This document shows, one piece after another, positions 7,711 through 15,547 of a stretch of 19,843 nt of DNA (position 1 is its first letter; every line of letters starts with the position of its first letter). This DNA comes from Candidatus Zixiibacteriota bacterium (GTDB taxonomy: Bacteria; Zixibacteria; MSB-5A5; JAUVRN01). The notes under the pieces were generated by a model. It was not told the origin of the DNA, made no database searches, and saw nothing but the letters and a program-made list of their open reading frames with translations. Made by a program: the position numbers and the translations under genes. The stretch spans positions 1-19,843 of the forward strand of contig JAUVRN010000004.1 of the NCBI GenBank assembly GCA_030597645.1. The letters are read 5' to 3'.

Positions 7711-8586
7711 ATGACCACGCTCTACCACCGCGCGCGGCTCATCGCGACCCTGTGTGCGCTCGGCATGACCTTCCTGTCGCAGGGCGGCCCCGTTCACGCT
7801 CAGCAACGCAACTATCTGACGACCGAAGAAATCGTCGCCATCGGTGTGGGCTCCACGGTGGCGGGCTACGCCGGCTGGCGCATCAACCCCATCGATTCGA
7901 GCAAGAAGCCGCTCATCAACGGTCTGCTGCCGCTGGACGGTACCATGGAGCGCCTGATCGCGGGATCCCATCCAAAGCCGGGGCAGAGCAACTTTCTCGA
8001 CAACGATTTCGGCAGTGTCATTACTCCGGTGGTGGGCACCGCCGCCCGCCTGTTCGCCAATCTGGCCTGGCCTCAGGATGAACCGACCAAGGATGCGTTT
8101 CAGGATCTGTTTCTATACGGCAGCGGTTTGTTCGGCAACAAGGGACTCAACGACGCGGTGAAGGGTTGGGTGGCACGCCCGCGCCCGTACGTGCGCGCCG
8201 AAGCGGGCACGGGAGTGGATCGCCCTCACTCCAGCTTTACGTACGACCACAACTCGTTTTGGTCCGGACACGCCTCCAGTTCGTTCTTCGTCTCGACCTA
8301 CGTGAACAACCGGCTGCATTCCATCATGCGCAGGGAGATGAGCCCCGGGCAGTACGATGATTGGAAGTGGGTGTCATCGGTGGTGCTCTATGGCTGGTCG
8401 TCATTGGTGGCGGTCTCGCGCGTGCACTCGCTCAAGCACCACTTCTCCGATGTCCTGATCGGGGCCGTGGCAGGTATCCTGGTGGCGGAGCTGTACTACG
8501 GGTTTGGTGAGAAGGAGCCGGAGAACCCTTCGGGGTTTTCACCGGCGCCGGCCCCGCCGATGGTCACCTTTAGATTCAATTTCTGA
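7711..8586 (+). CDS. Secreted PAP2-family phosphatase
   Basis: Acid phosphatase / lipid phosphatase of the PAP2 superfamily, 291 aa. The three family signatures are complete: K151-x6-R158-P159, S185-G186-H187, and S236-R237-x5-H243-x3-D247, so the catalytic His187 and His243 are present. A Sec signal peptide (residues 1-30, ending PVHA) directs it to the periplasm or outer membrane, and hydrophobic segments near 105-120 and 225-262 suggest membrane contact. The C-terminus ends in Phe after a Pro-rich linker. Substrates in the family include phosphatidic acid, undecaprenyl diphosphate and lipid A phosphates; none can be chosen here. ATG 7711 is chosen because it begins the signal peptide, although no clear ribosome binding site is seen; a TTG at 7669 would add 14 residues. 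It faces the histidine kinase gene tail to tail with 14 bp between. Confidence 0.92.
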   Translation: MTTLYHRARLIATLCALGMTFLSQGGPVHAQQRNYLTTEEIVAIGVGSTVAGYAGWRINPIDSSKKPLINGLLPLDGTMERLIAGSHPKPGQSNFLDNDFGSVITPVVGTAARLFANLAWPQDEPTKDAFQDLFLYGSGLFGNKGLNDAVKGWVARPRPYVRAEAGTGVDRPHSSFTYDHNSFWSGHASSSFFVSTYVNNRLHSIMRREMSPGQYDDWKWVSSVVLYGWSSLVAVSRVHSLKHHFSDVLIGAVAGILVAELYYGFGEKEPENPSGFSPAPAPPMVTFRFNF

Positions 8587-8600
8587 ATCAAGCCAGGGTC

Positions 8601-10487
8601 TCAGGCGTGGTCGCCGTTGCGCTCGATCGGCAGGCGGATGGTGAACGTCGTGCCCTTGCCGACCTCACTGGCTACATCGATGCGGCCGCTGTGGTCCCCG
8701 ATGATGCGGTAGGTGATGGACAGGCCCAGCCCGGTACCCACGCCCACGCCCTTGGTAGTGAATCCCGGATCAAAGATCTGGGCGAGATGTTCCGGTGCGA
8801 TGCCCTTGCCGGTGTCGGAGATCTCCACCACCGCCCGGTCGCCCTCCTGCCGCGTGCGGATGGTGATGGTTCCCTTCGCGCCGATGGCCTGGGCGGCGTT
8901 CACAAGGATGTTCAGAAACACCTGGTTGAGCTGGTTGGGGAAGCACTCCACCTGCGGCAGATCCCCGAAGTCACGCACGACCTCCACGCGGTTCTTCAGC
9001 TCGTGGTGGAGGATAGTCAGTGTGCTCTCCAGGCCCTCATGGATGTCGACTTTCTTGAATTCAGCCTCGTCGAGGCGCGCAAAGCTGCGGAGCGATTTGA
9101 CGATGCCCACGATACGCTCTGCCGCCGTGACCGTCGTCACGTTTGATTCCGCGAGGACGTCTACGGCACGCTTTAGTCTGGGGTACTTGTCGAAGAGTGG
9201 CTGACATTCGTCATCCTGTGCCGCCTCCGAGACGATGTCCAGGGCACGCCTGGACGTGTCGGCGCTGGCGTGAATGGACCCCAGCGGCGTATTGATCTCG
9301 TGTGCCACGCCGGCCACCAGGTTGCCCAGCGACGCCATCTTCTCAGACTGAAGCAACTGTGCCCGGGTCTCGTGGATTTCGCGGTTTCTGGCCTCCAGCG
9401 TCTTCGCGTACTCGCGCAGTTTGCGATCGGCCGCCACGTGCTCCGTGATGTCGCGTACCGCCCCCACGGTGACCCCGGGATCGTCGGTGCCGTGGATAGT
9501 CAGTTCGGCGATCACCGGCTCGGACGAGCGGGACGATATGAGCTTGAGATCGTAGCGTGTCGGCGCCGGCTCGCCGCGACTGCGAGCCACGTGATAGGAC
9601 GTGACGCGTTCGCGATCGTCGGGATGAATGATCTCGGTGGAGGGAATGGAGTACAGCTCCTCGGCACTTCGTCCCAGCATCTCCTCGGTGGCTGGATTGA
9701 CCGTGACCATCCGGCCGGTCTGTCGATCGATTACGAAGATGCCCTCGGCTGAGTTCTCGAACAGGGAACGATATTTGCGCTCGGACGCCGCGAGTCGGTC
9801 ATTGAGATCACTGGCCTGTTTGCGTGCTTCGTACTGCCGGAAGCGGGTGGTGTACATGACCACGCTTATGCCGGTAGACACGACGACGAACATGATCAGG
9901 AAGGCCGTCTTCTCGTCTACCTCGACCGGGTTTGCCCGGCCCATCCAGTGAGGCGCCTGCCACGACATCGTGTACATGACCAAAGAGAGCATGACGCCCA
10001 ACGCGGCAATCTGCATCGGTCGGAATGGTACAGTGCCGAGGGCGATCATCATGAGAAACACAAGCGGTGTCAGGTTACCCCGGGTTTCCAGTATGCCCAG
10101 GGCGATGAAATCCATATAGAGAATCATGGCGTAGGCCACGAGCATGACGAAGACAATAGGCCGGGCGTGTCGCTGCCCCCAGTGGGAAAAGCTGAGTGCG
10201 ATGACGATGGAGCCCAACGTGACCAGGAGAAGTTCGTCCAGCAGCACCATGTGTGTGTGCGCCGTACCGACCAGCTCGGGGGAGTAGAACCAGGATGTCG
10301 AGCGGTCCAATACAAGCAGACTGACCAGGAACATGAATAGGGGAGCAAGGACGCCCACGACACCGGCCATGCGCATGCCGGGCGTGCCGATGCGGATCAT
10401 CTCTTCACGGAAGCCCGGATCGGATTCACATCGAAACGACGCGAGGAGATCCTGATGGAAATGCCCAAACCCGGCGAACGAGTTCAT
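8601..10487 (-). CDS. PAS-containing membrane sensor histidine kinase
   Basis: Sensor kinase of 628 aa. About six membrane spans (residues 41-214) are followed by a short linker, a PAS domain (about 236-350), a coiled coil (351-385), and a HisKA-type dimerisation domain with phospho-acceptor His396 (AGVAHEINTPLGS). The HATPase domain shows the N box (N530 in NILVNAAQA), G1 (DTGKGI, D558) and G2 (GVGTGLGLS). The H-box variant is typical of the HPK4-like kinases that carry large loop insertions between the two helices, as here (residues 410-455). It ends the minus-strand operon, 58 bp after the receiver gene, and is the obvious partner of that receiver. The stimulus is unknown. ATG 10487 has only a poor ribosome binding site upstream. 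Confidence 0.93.
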   Translation of the reverse strand: MNSFAGFGHFHQDLLASFRCESDPGFREEMIRIGTPGMRMAGVVGVLAPLFMFLVSLLVLDRSTSWFYSPELVGTAHTHMVLLDELLLVTLGSIVIALSFSHWGQRHARPIVFVMLVAYAMILYMDFIALGILETRGNLTPLVFLMMIALGTVPFRPMQIAALGVMLSLVMYTMSWQAPHWMGRANPVEVDEKTAFLIMFVVVSTGISVVMYTTRFRQYEARKQASDLNDRLAASERKYRSLFENSAEGIFVIDRQTGRMVTVNPATEEMLGRSAEELYSIPSTEIIHPDDRERVTSYHVARSRGEPAPTRYDLKLISSRSSEPVIAELTIHGTDDPGVTVGAVRDITEHVAADRKLREYAKTLEARNREIHETRAQLLQSEKMASLGNLVAGVAHEINTPLGSIHASADTSRRALDIVSEAAQDDECQPLFDKYPRLKRAVDVLAESNVTTVTAAERIVGIVKSLRSFARLDEAEFKKVDIHEGLESTLTILHHELKNRVEVVRDFGDLPQVECFPNQLNQVFLNILVNAAQAIGAKGTITIRTRQEGDRAVVEISDTGKGIAPEHLAQIFDPGFTTKGVGVGTGLGLSITYRIIGDHSGRIDVASEVGKGTTFTIRLPIERNGDHA

Positions 10488-10510
10488 GAATGCTCGATTG
10501 CTCGGGGCTC

Positions 10511-10526
10511 CGGTACGCGCGTGCCG
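10511..10526. repeat. 16-bp near-palindrome between receiver and kinase genes
   Basis: CGGTACGCGCGTGCCG reads nearly the same on both strands, with one T-G mismatch pair. It lies in the 58-bp spacer between the receiver gene and the histidine kinase gene. It could be an mRNA hairpin or a protein-binding site. GC-rich background makes chance a real possibility. Confidence 0.3.
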
Positions 10527-10545
10527 CCGAACAAGCTCTCCGTGC

Positions 10546-11025
10546 TTAGATAAAGACCTTTAACAGGTCATTCTGGATGCCCATCAGCTCGCCATGGGCC
10601 TTTTCCACCTCGCCGATCTTGGACGTCAGTCGGCGCAGCAGGTCGGAACGCTCCCGGCCGCTCTGCATCACCAACTTGACATCGGCGTTCTCCCACGGCT
10701 TCTCGATGTATTGATAGAGTCCCACATCGTTGATGGCCTTGATGGCATTTTCTTTATCGGCGTAGCCGGTGAGCAGCACGCGTGTGGCATTGGGGCGTAG
10801 TTGCTTGATCTGCAACAGGAGGCTGATGCCGTCCACATCTGGCATCAGGTAGTCGGATACGATCAGGTCGATGGGGTTTTCCCGAACGTATTCGAGCGCC
10901 TCTATGGGTGACGTGAATGTGACGACTTCGTAGTCGGTTTCCAGCTCGAGGAAGGACCGAAGACTGGTGGTGACCATCTCCTCGTCGTCGACAATGAGGA
11001 TAATGTGCTTCTCGTCGGCTGTCAT
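10546..11025 (-). CDS. Stand-alone response-regulator receiver protein
   Basis: Receiver protein of 159 aa. The domain (about 7-120) has the acidic pocket D13-D14, phospho-acceptor D58 (LIVSDYLMPD), the switch Thr86 (LLTGYAD) and Lys109 (YIEKPWE). It resembles the receivers of RpfG-type regulators, but no output domain follows; instead a charged helix, probably coiled-coil (about 123-155), ends the protein. It may act by protein contact or pass phosphate on. The neighbouring histidine kinase gene is downstream in the same direction. ATG 11025 is chosen because AGGAG precedes it with a 6-nt spacer; an upstream in-frame ATG at 11052 would add nine residues and has no such site. Confidence 0.92.
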   Translation of the reverse strand: MTADEKHIILIVDDEEMVTTSLRSFLELETDYEVVTFTSPIEALEYVRENPIDLIVSDYLMPDVDGISLLLQIKQLRPNATRVLLTGYADKENAIKAINDVGLYQYIEKPWENADVKLVMQSGRERSDLLRRLTSKIGEVEKAHGELMGIQNDLLKVFI

Positions 11026-11031
11026 AAGTAA

Positions 11032-11036
11032 CTCCT
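11032..11036 (-). promoter_or_regulatory. Ribosome binding site for the receiver gene
   Basis: AGGAG on the minus strand, 6 nt before ATG 11025. It decides between this start and the upstream ATG at 11052. Confidence 0.6.
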
Positions 11037-11052
11037 GCATTGGTATAACCAT

Positions 11053-11077
11053 AGTCGGGCGCTAAGGTATCCCGACT
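11053..11077. repeat. Perfect 7-bp inverted repeat before the receiver gene
   Basis: AGTCGGG (11053-11059) and CCCGACT (11071-11077) form perfect arms around an 11-nt loop, in the 80-bp stretch between the cyclic-nucleotide-binding gene and the receiver start. In mRNA it would be a hairpin just upstream of the ribosome binding site. In DNA it could be an operator. No T-tract follows on the minus strand, so it is not a standard terminator. Confidence 0.5.
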
Positions 11078-11105
11078 GGGGCGCAAGGTCACGCGCCGCC
11101 CGCAG

Positions 11106-11546
11106 TTAGCTCGCGGTGTCGGGGGATGGTCCGGACGGCTCAATCAGCTTTCGCACCCTGGATGTGAGCGCCCGAAGGACTCCTCGCGTGATCTCGAGGT
11201 TGTCGGCAATAAGATCGAAAAAGTCCGCCCGGTCGATGCGAAGCACGTGCACCGGCTCCGTGACGGTGGCGGTGGCGACCCGTGATTCGACGTCGAGCAG
11301 TGCCCAGGTGCCGAGCACGTCTCCGGCTCCGGCCTGTGTCACGTCGCGCCCTCCCCGGTGGAGCCGCACCTGACCGCTGAGAATCAGGTGGAGCGCCTCG
11401 GCGGCATCATTCTCGCGAAACAGGACGTCGCCCGAATTGAACGACTCCTCGTGTGCGATGGCCGCCAGTTGGGCCAGTGCCTCCGTGGACACACGGCTGA
11501 ACAACTCCACATCCTGGAGCGCCAGCACCTTTTCGATGATCGTCAT
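11106..11546 (-). CDS. Cyclic-nucleotide-binding-like domain protein without DNA-binding domain
   Basis: Single-domain protein of 146 aa with the CRP/cNMP-binding fold: a helical start (VELFSRVS), SGDVLFREND, a beta-roll (LHLILSGQVRL) and the phosphate-cassette region LGTWALLDVESRVATATV (about 78-95). The Arg that contacts the cyclic phosphate is kept (R89), but the family Glu of the Gly-Glu pair, which contacts the ribose, is Thr80. Nucleotide binding may thus be changed or lost. No helix-turn-helix follows, so it is not a transcription factor. The gene is 21 bp downstream of the translocase/HEAT gene. Such domains are, to my recollection, found fused to that carrier in other free-living bacteria, so this may be a separated fusion partner. 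A GGAG-type site precedes the ATG. Confidence 0.88.
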   Translation of the reverse strand: MTIIEKVLALQDVELFSRVSTEALAQLAAIAHEESFNSGDVLFRENDAAEALHLILSGQVRLHRGGRDVTQAGAGDVLGTWALLDVESRVATATVTEPVHVLRIDRADFFDLIADNLEITRGVLRALTSRVRKLIEPSGPSPDTAS

Positions 11547-11567
11547 AGCAAACTCTCCGGGGCCGGG

Positions 11568-14309
11568 TCAGGCCCAGTCCTTCACTGCGGACTGCGCCGC
11601 CTCTCGCAGCGCAGGGTAGGCATGCTCCGTGAGCGGCTCGACATCCGTTTGCAGTTCCGTTAGTCCGCGAGTGTGCGCCACGTGTACGGCACATGCGGCC
11701 AGCCAGTCATCCCGTTCTTGAAGCAGTTGAGACAGCGTGGCCTTCATATCGGGTGGCGTCAGCGAGAAATGTCGCTGCGCAGCCGAGGTCAGTTGCTCTG
11801 CGTGGTCGAGTTCCAACAGCGGAAACATCAGATCCTTCTCGCGGCGTTGCCACAGGGTATCGAGGAATTCAACCGCGCTGGCCGTGGTGGCCGTCTGTTT
11901 TTCGGCCAGTGCCGTGTAGGCGTAGAGCATATCCCTGGGATCATACACGAGCCCCGCAAAACGGAAGGCCAATTCGAGATGGAGTTGATAGCGTTCTTCC
12001 AGGGCCCGGGTCAGCAGGGTAGTCGCCCGATCGCCGTTGGAACCTTTCACGGCCAGTCTCCGAAGTAGGAGCTGATAGCACTTACGCGTTTCGGTTTCGA
12101 ACTGGGCGCAGGCCAGGTCCCGGTCGAATCTCAGTGACGAATCTCGATTTCGCAAGCGGTTCAATGATCGAGCCATCTGATAACGCAACTGGAAGTCGTC
12201 GACGGTCAGGTGGGACTCCAGCATGCGCACGGCCTCGGTGCTGCCGATAAAGCTGATCGCTTTGGGAATGGCCCGGCGCACTTCGATGGCCACCACGGCA
12301 TCGGTCATGAAATCCCGGAGCGTACCGAGTATCCGCGGTCCGTAGGCCGCTAGGCTGAGGGTGGCCGCTTCGCGATGGCGGTGCGAACCGAGCCGATCGA
12401 TGATCGTCGCCGTCCACTCGCGGCGGCCGAGCCTGCCGGCCGACGCCAGAGCTCCGTTGACTACCTCCGGATCTTCGTGCGCGAGGAACCGGGACAGTAG
12501 ATCCACCTTGGGATCATTGGGTGCGATGTGTCCGATCGCCCGGGCCAGGCGACGCAGCGCGTCCCGTGCCGGTTCGTCCCGGCCTGTGAGCAGGCGCTCG
12601 ATGGCCGACCTCAGATCGAGATCTGCAAAGTCGGCAGCCAGCCCCAGTTCGAGAATACAGCGCAACGCAGATGCTTGCATACGTGGATCCTGGGAGTCCA
12701 TGAGTCCGCGCACGCTTTTTTGAACGGCCTCCGGATCGTGCTCCGCCAGAAATCGCAAGGCTTCATTGCGCACATCCGGATCGGGATCTGAGACGTATTG
12801 CCGCACCCACTCTGTATCCTCCCGGGACCCGATCGTCACCAGCTGAGTCAGAGCTTCGCACCGCACATCGGCATCGACGTGCTCCAGGAGCTGCGCCAGG
12901 GATGTGCGGAGCCTCGGATCGGGTACCTGGGCGGTCAATTCGAGGACAAAACGCAATTGCCGAGCATCCTCGCTCTGCAGGGCCCGCGTGAGTATCTCCA
13001 GCGACGCCGCGTCCTGTAGCTGAACCTTGATTTGATCCGAATCGAGCGTGCGCAGCTCCAGGGCGGATCTGAAGGACCGGGAGTACTCCTGCCGTATGAG
13101 CACGGCCAGATAGACCCAAACCCCGATGAGCGCGGTCGAAAGCACCGCCACATACTCCACCGGCCACTTCAGGAGATACTGCACCACGAACAGCATGCCA
13201 CCACCTACGCCCCGCGCAAAGCGGTCCCCCACCACGTCAAGCAGGGTCTTCACACGGTCCTTGATCGCCGTGGGTATGGGGAGGTACAGAAGCTCCAGGC
13301 CCGCTTTGTTAACAGAATAGCGCAGTCCACCATCGGACATCTTGAGGAATATGGCCGAAGCCAGAGTCGGAAAGACGAATATGGAGGCCGAGCCGAGCAG
13401 CAGGAAAACCGGCAGAACCATAATTGCCGTACCGACGCCGAACCGACGAATGATGCGTGACGATAAGAGAAACTGCAGGACCAGTGATGCCAGTGAGAGA
13501 TAAAAGAAGAAATCGCCGAAAAAGGCGGTCAGCTCGTCTTTTTGCTCGAAGGAGCGCGTGACGATGGTATTGAACTGAAAGTCGATAAACGTGGATACGA
13601 TGACGGTGACGGCTACGATGGCTGCCAGTAACTGGAGGTGCCTGGACGTGGAGAGCAGCGACCAGAGATTGCCGACATCGGCCGATTTGCCCCGGCGACG
13701 TGCCCCCGATTCGCCCCGGCGCTGCGGCCACACCAGCATCAGGAGTCCGAGACACAGGAGCATGAGCCCGACGCACACCCAGAGCAGATTCTCTGTGCCC
13801 AGGACACCGGCCAGCAGGCTGGTCGTCTTGCTGCCGGCCAGGCCGCCTGCGATGGCCCCCGCACCGATAAAGGGGAAGAGGCGCTTGGCTTCGCGCGCAT
13901 TGAACAGGTGATTGGCCAGCAACCAGAACTGGGATGTCGTGATGACGCCAAACAGGGACACCCACACGTAGAACACATACACAAGGCCGAACACGTCCTT
14001 GAGCATGAGCCACCAGAAGATCGCCAGATTGAGAATAATGAACAGCGTGCTGTAGCTGATCAGCTTGATCAAAGACGTCCGCTGCGAGAACCAGCCGTAC
14101 GCGCTCGCCACGCCGCCCGCCACAACGGCGATGATCATGTACATGAAGACCAGCTGTTCGGGACCGAACTTGGTCAGAAACAGTGAATTGCGAACGGGCT
14201 TGAGGATCAGATACGCGGAGAGCAGAAAAAACGCGTACAGGAACATGAGCACGCTGCGCTTGATCTCGCCGCGTCGAATGTCGAACAGCTTGTCGAGCCA
14301 CCTCTGCAT
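11568..14309 (-). CDS. ATP/ADP-translocase-like carrier fused to HEAT repeats
   Basis: Large membrane protein of 913 aa. Residues 1-410 contain about twelve hydrophobic spans with the pattern of the nucleotide transporter (NTT, Npt/TLC) branch of the MFS fold: LILKPVRNSLFLTKFG near 34-48, SQFWLLANHLFNAREAKR near 126-143, and FLKMSDGGLRYSVNKAGLEL near 321-340. A cytoplasmic helical part follows; residues about 440-740 read as successive HEAT-type repeats (for example EVRRAIPKAISFIGSTEAV), then a helical tail. Characterised NTT carriers of plastids and obligate intracellular bacteria exchange ATP for ADP or import nucleotides; the function of such carriers in free-living bacteria is not settled. 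The gene sits 5 bp after the secreted orphan gene and in the same run as a putative secreted kinase, so movement of ATP across the inner membrane is an attractive but unproven role. Confidence 0.88.
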   Translation of the reverse strand: MQRWLDKLFDIRRGEIKRSVLMFLYAFFLLSAYLILKPVRNSLFLTKFGPEQLVFMYMIIAVVAGGVASAYGWFSQRTSLIKLISYSTLFIILNLAIFWWLMLKDVFGLVYVFYVWVSLFGVITTSQFWLLANHLFNAREAKRLFPFIGAGAIAGGLAGSKTTSLLAGVLGTENLLWVCVGLMLLCLGLLMLVWPQRRGESGARRRGKSADVGNLWSLLSTSRHLQLLAAIVAVTVIVSTFIDFQFNTIVTRSFEQKDELTAFFGDFFFYLSLASLVLQFLLSSRIIRRFGVGTAIMVLPVFLLLGSASIFVFPTLASAIFLKMSDGGLRYSVNKAGLELLYLPIPTAIKDRVKTLLDVVGDRFARGVGGGMLFVVQYLLKWPVEYVAVLSTALIGVWVYLAVLIRQEYSRSFRSALELRTLDSDQIKVQLQDAASLEILTRALQSEDARQLRFVLELTAQVPDPRLRTSLAQLLEHVDADVRCEALTQLVTIGSREDTEWVRQYVSDPDPDVRNEALRFLAEHDPEAVQKSVRGLMDSQDPRMQASALRCILELGLAADFADLDLRSAIERLLTGRDEPARDALRRLARAIGHIAPNDPKVDLLSRFLAHEDPEVVNGALASAGRLGRREWTATIIDRLGSHRHREAATLSLAAYGPRILGTLRDFMTDAVVAIEVRRAIPKAISFIGSTEAVRMLESHLTVDDFQLRYQMARSLNRLRNRDSSLRFDRDLACAQFETETRKCYQLLLRRLAVKGSNGDRATTLLTRALEERYQLHLELAFRFAGLVYDPRDMLYAYTALAEKQTATTASAVEFLDTLWQRREKDLMFPLLELDHAEQLTSAAQRHFSLTPPDMKATLSQLLQERDDWLAACAVHVAHTRGLTELQTDVEPLTEHAYPALREAAQSAVKDWA

Positions 14310-14314
14310 GACGA

Positions 14315-15538
14315 TCAGTACTTACGTATCAGGACGTCGTCGTAGGCAATGCCCAGTGAATCCAGGCCGCGGAAAAAGTGCCCCAGCGTCCAGACATACT
14401 CGTTGGAATGCTCCGCAATATCTTCGCGGATGGTGGGCTGAATATTGCTGTAGAAGTAGTGACCGGAACCGGCGGTCACCTCGGTCAGCCGGGGCTCCGG
14501 GTCGGCCTCGATCCAGAATGCACCTGCGGTCAACAGCGGTTCACCGGGGAAGAGGTATGCGTGGTTGGCCCGGGGTGCTTTGCGGCCGGTCTCGGCCTCG
14601 ATACGCTCGACCTCCTCACGCAGTAGTTCACGACCGAATCGGATCTGTCCCGCCACATTCATGCCCCAGAAATACTCTCCTGGCTGCAGGGAGGCAAACG
14701 TCTCTGCCGTGAGTGTGCGCATCGTCCGCATATTACCACCGCGATCAAAGAACTTTCGCAGCTCGTGCTGCAGCGCTGCCTGCTCCTTGTTGGGGAAGGC
14801 CATCTGCGGAGCGTTGGCCCGGAAGGCACCAAGCAGAGAATCAGTCGGAATGAACGCCAGGATACCGTGGGCAAAGTCGGTGGAGATATCCGCGTGTTCG
14901 CGCAGAAATCCCTTGTAGTTGGCGTAGCCCTGGATCACGTAGTCGGGCGGCGGAGCATAGAAATCCAGGGACGGATCGACGCCATAATCTGCAGCTACAG
15001 GTGCATCGGACGGTTCGTCCAGAGATGTCGAATTCAGATAGCCCGCTACGGCGGTCGCATACGCCGCCTGTGCCTTCCGTGCGGATTCGTCCCTATGCTC
15101 AGCTCGGCTCTCCAGGATCTCACTGTGCCAGATCAGCCATCGGAGTCTGGCCACGGTCAGGAGCATGGCCGCGGCCTCACGTTCGCCGACTGACACGTTC
15201 AGCCAGGCCACATCAGATTCGAGCCGGGAGCTGACGGACGGTTCGGAGTCCAGCGCTGCAGCCAGTGCGTGAAGGCTCTCAAGATCCGGGCAGACGATGC
15301 GAACCACAGCGGTCATGTCACCGGCTTCAGCGGTCGCCACCGGGTGGAGCGGACCGGTGACAAAGAATCCCGCATCCTCCGGAGTTCGTTGCATCAGAAA
15401 TCGTTGGAGTTCCACATCCTGTGCGGCGTGCCAGTGCTCGTAGTCCTCACCCTGAATGGGCGAGATCTGGGCGTGTGCCGCGGAGGCCGGCCACGCAGCC
15501 AGTAGCAGGCCGACGACCAGGCCGCGAATGCGTGTCAT
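14315..15538 (-). CDS. Secreted protein of unknown function
   Basis: I do not recognise a family for this 407-aa protein. A Sec signal peptide is clear (residues 1-23, MTRIRGLVVGLLLAA, ending AHA before QISP). The mature protein is soluble in appearance, mixed alpha/beta, with no lipobox and no further membrane span. It has an Ala-rich helical middle part (about 100-170), and an aromatic-rich stretch around 190-215. The only Cys of the mature part is in RIVCPD (about residue 83). It begins 9 bp after the kinase-like lipoprotein gene and ends 5 bp before the carrier gene, so it is almost certainly co-expressed with both. It could be a substrate, partner or regulator of the kinase-like lipoprotein; this is inference from position only. 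Confidence 0.75.
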   Translation of the reverse strand: MTRIRGLVVGLLLAAWPASAAHAQISPIQGEDYEHWHAAQDVELQRFLMQRTPEDAGFFVTGPLHPVATAEAGDMTAVVRIVCPDLESLHALAAALDSEPSVSSRLESDVAWLNVSVGEREAAAMLLTVARLRWLIWHSEILESRAEHRDESARKAQAAYATAVAGYLNSTSLDEPSDAPVAADYGVDPSLDFYAPPPDYVIQGYANYKGFLREHADISTDFAHGILAFIPTDSLLGAFRANAPQMAFPNKEQAALQHELRKFFDRGGNMRTMRTLTAETFASLQPGEYFWGMNVAGQIRFGRELLREEVERIEAETGRKAPRANHAYLFPGEPLLTAGAFWIEADPEPRLTEVTAGSGHYFYSNIQPTIREDIAEHSNEYVWTLGHFFRGLDSLGIAYDDVLIRKY

Positions 15539-15547
15539 AGGATCCGA

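Noticed and set aside
8523..8538. Hairpin GAACCC-TTCG-GGGTTT with T-rich end, resembling a terminator
   Set aside because: It lies inside the PAP2 coding sequence about 50 bp before the stop, so it would cut the message short; on the minus strand no T-tract follows. It could still affect the tail-to-tail junction, but evidence is thin.
13309..14301. Minus-strand frame of about 330 codons overlapping the carrier gene
   Set aside because: It is another frame of the same strand as the carrier, whose membrane spans and family patterns are clear; the alternative is a shadow.
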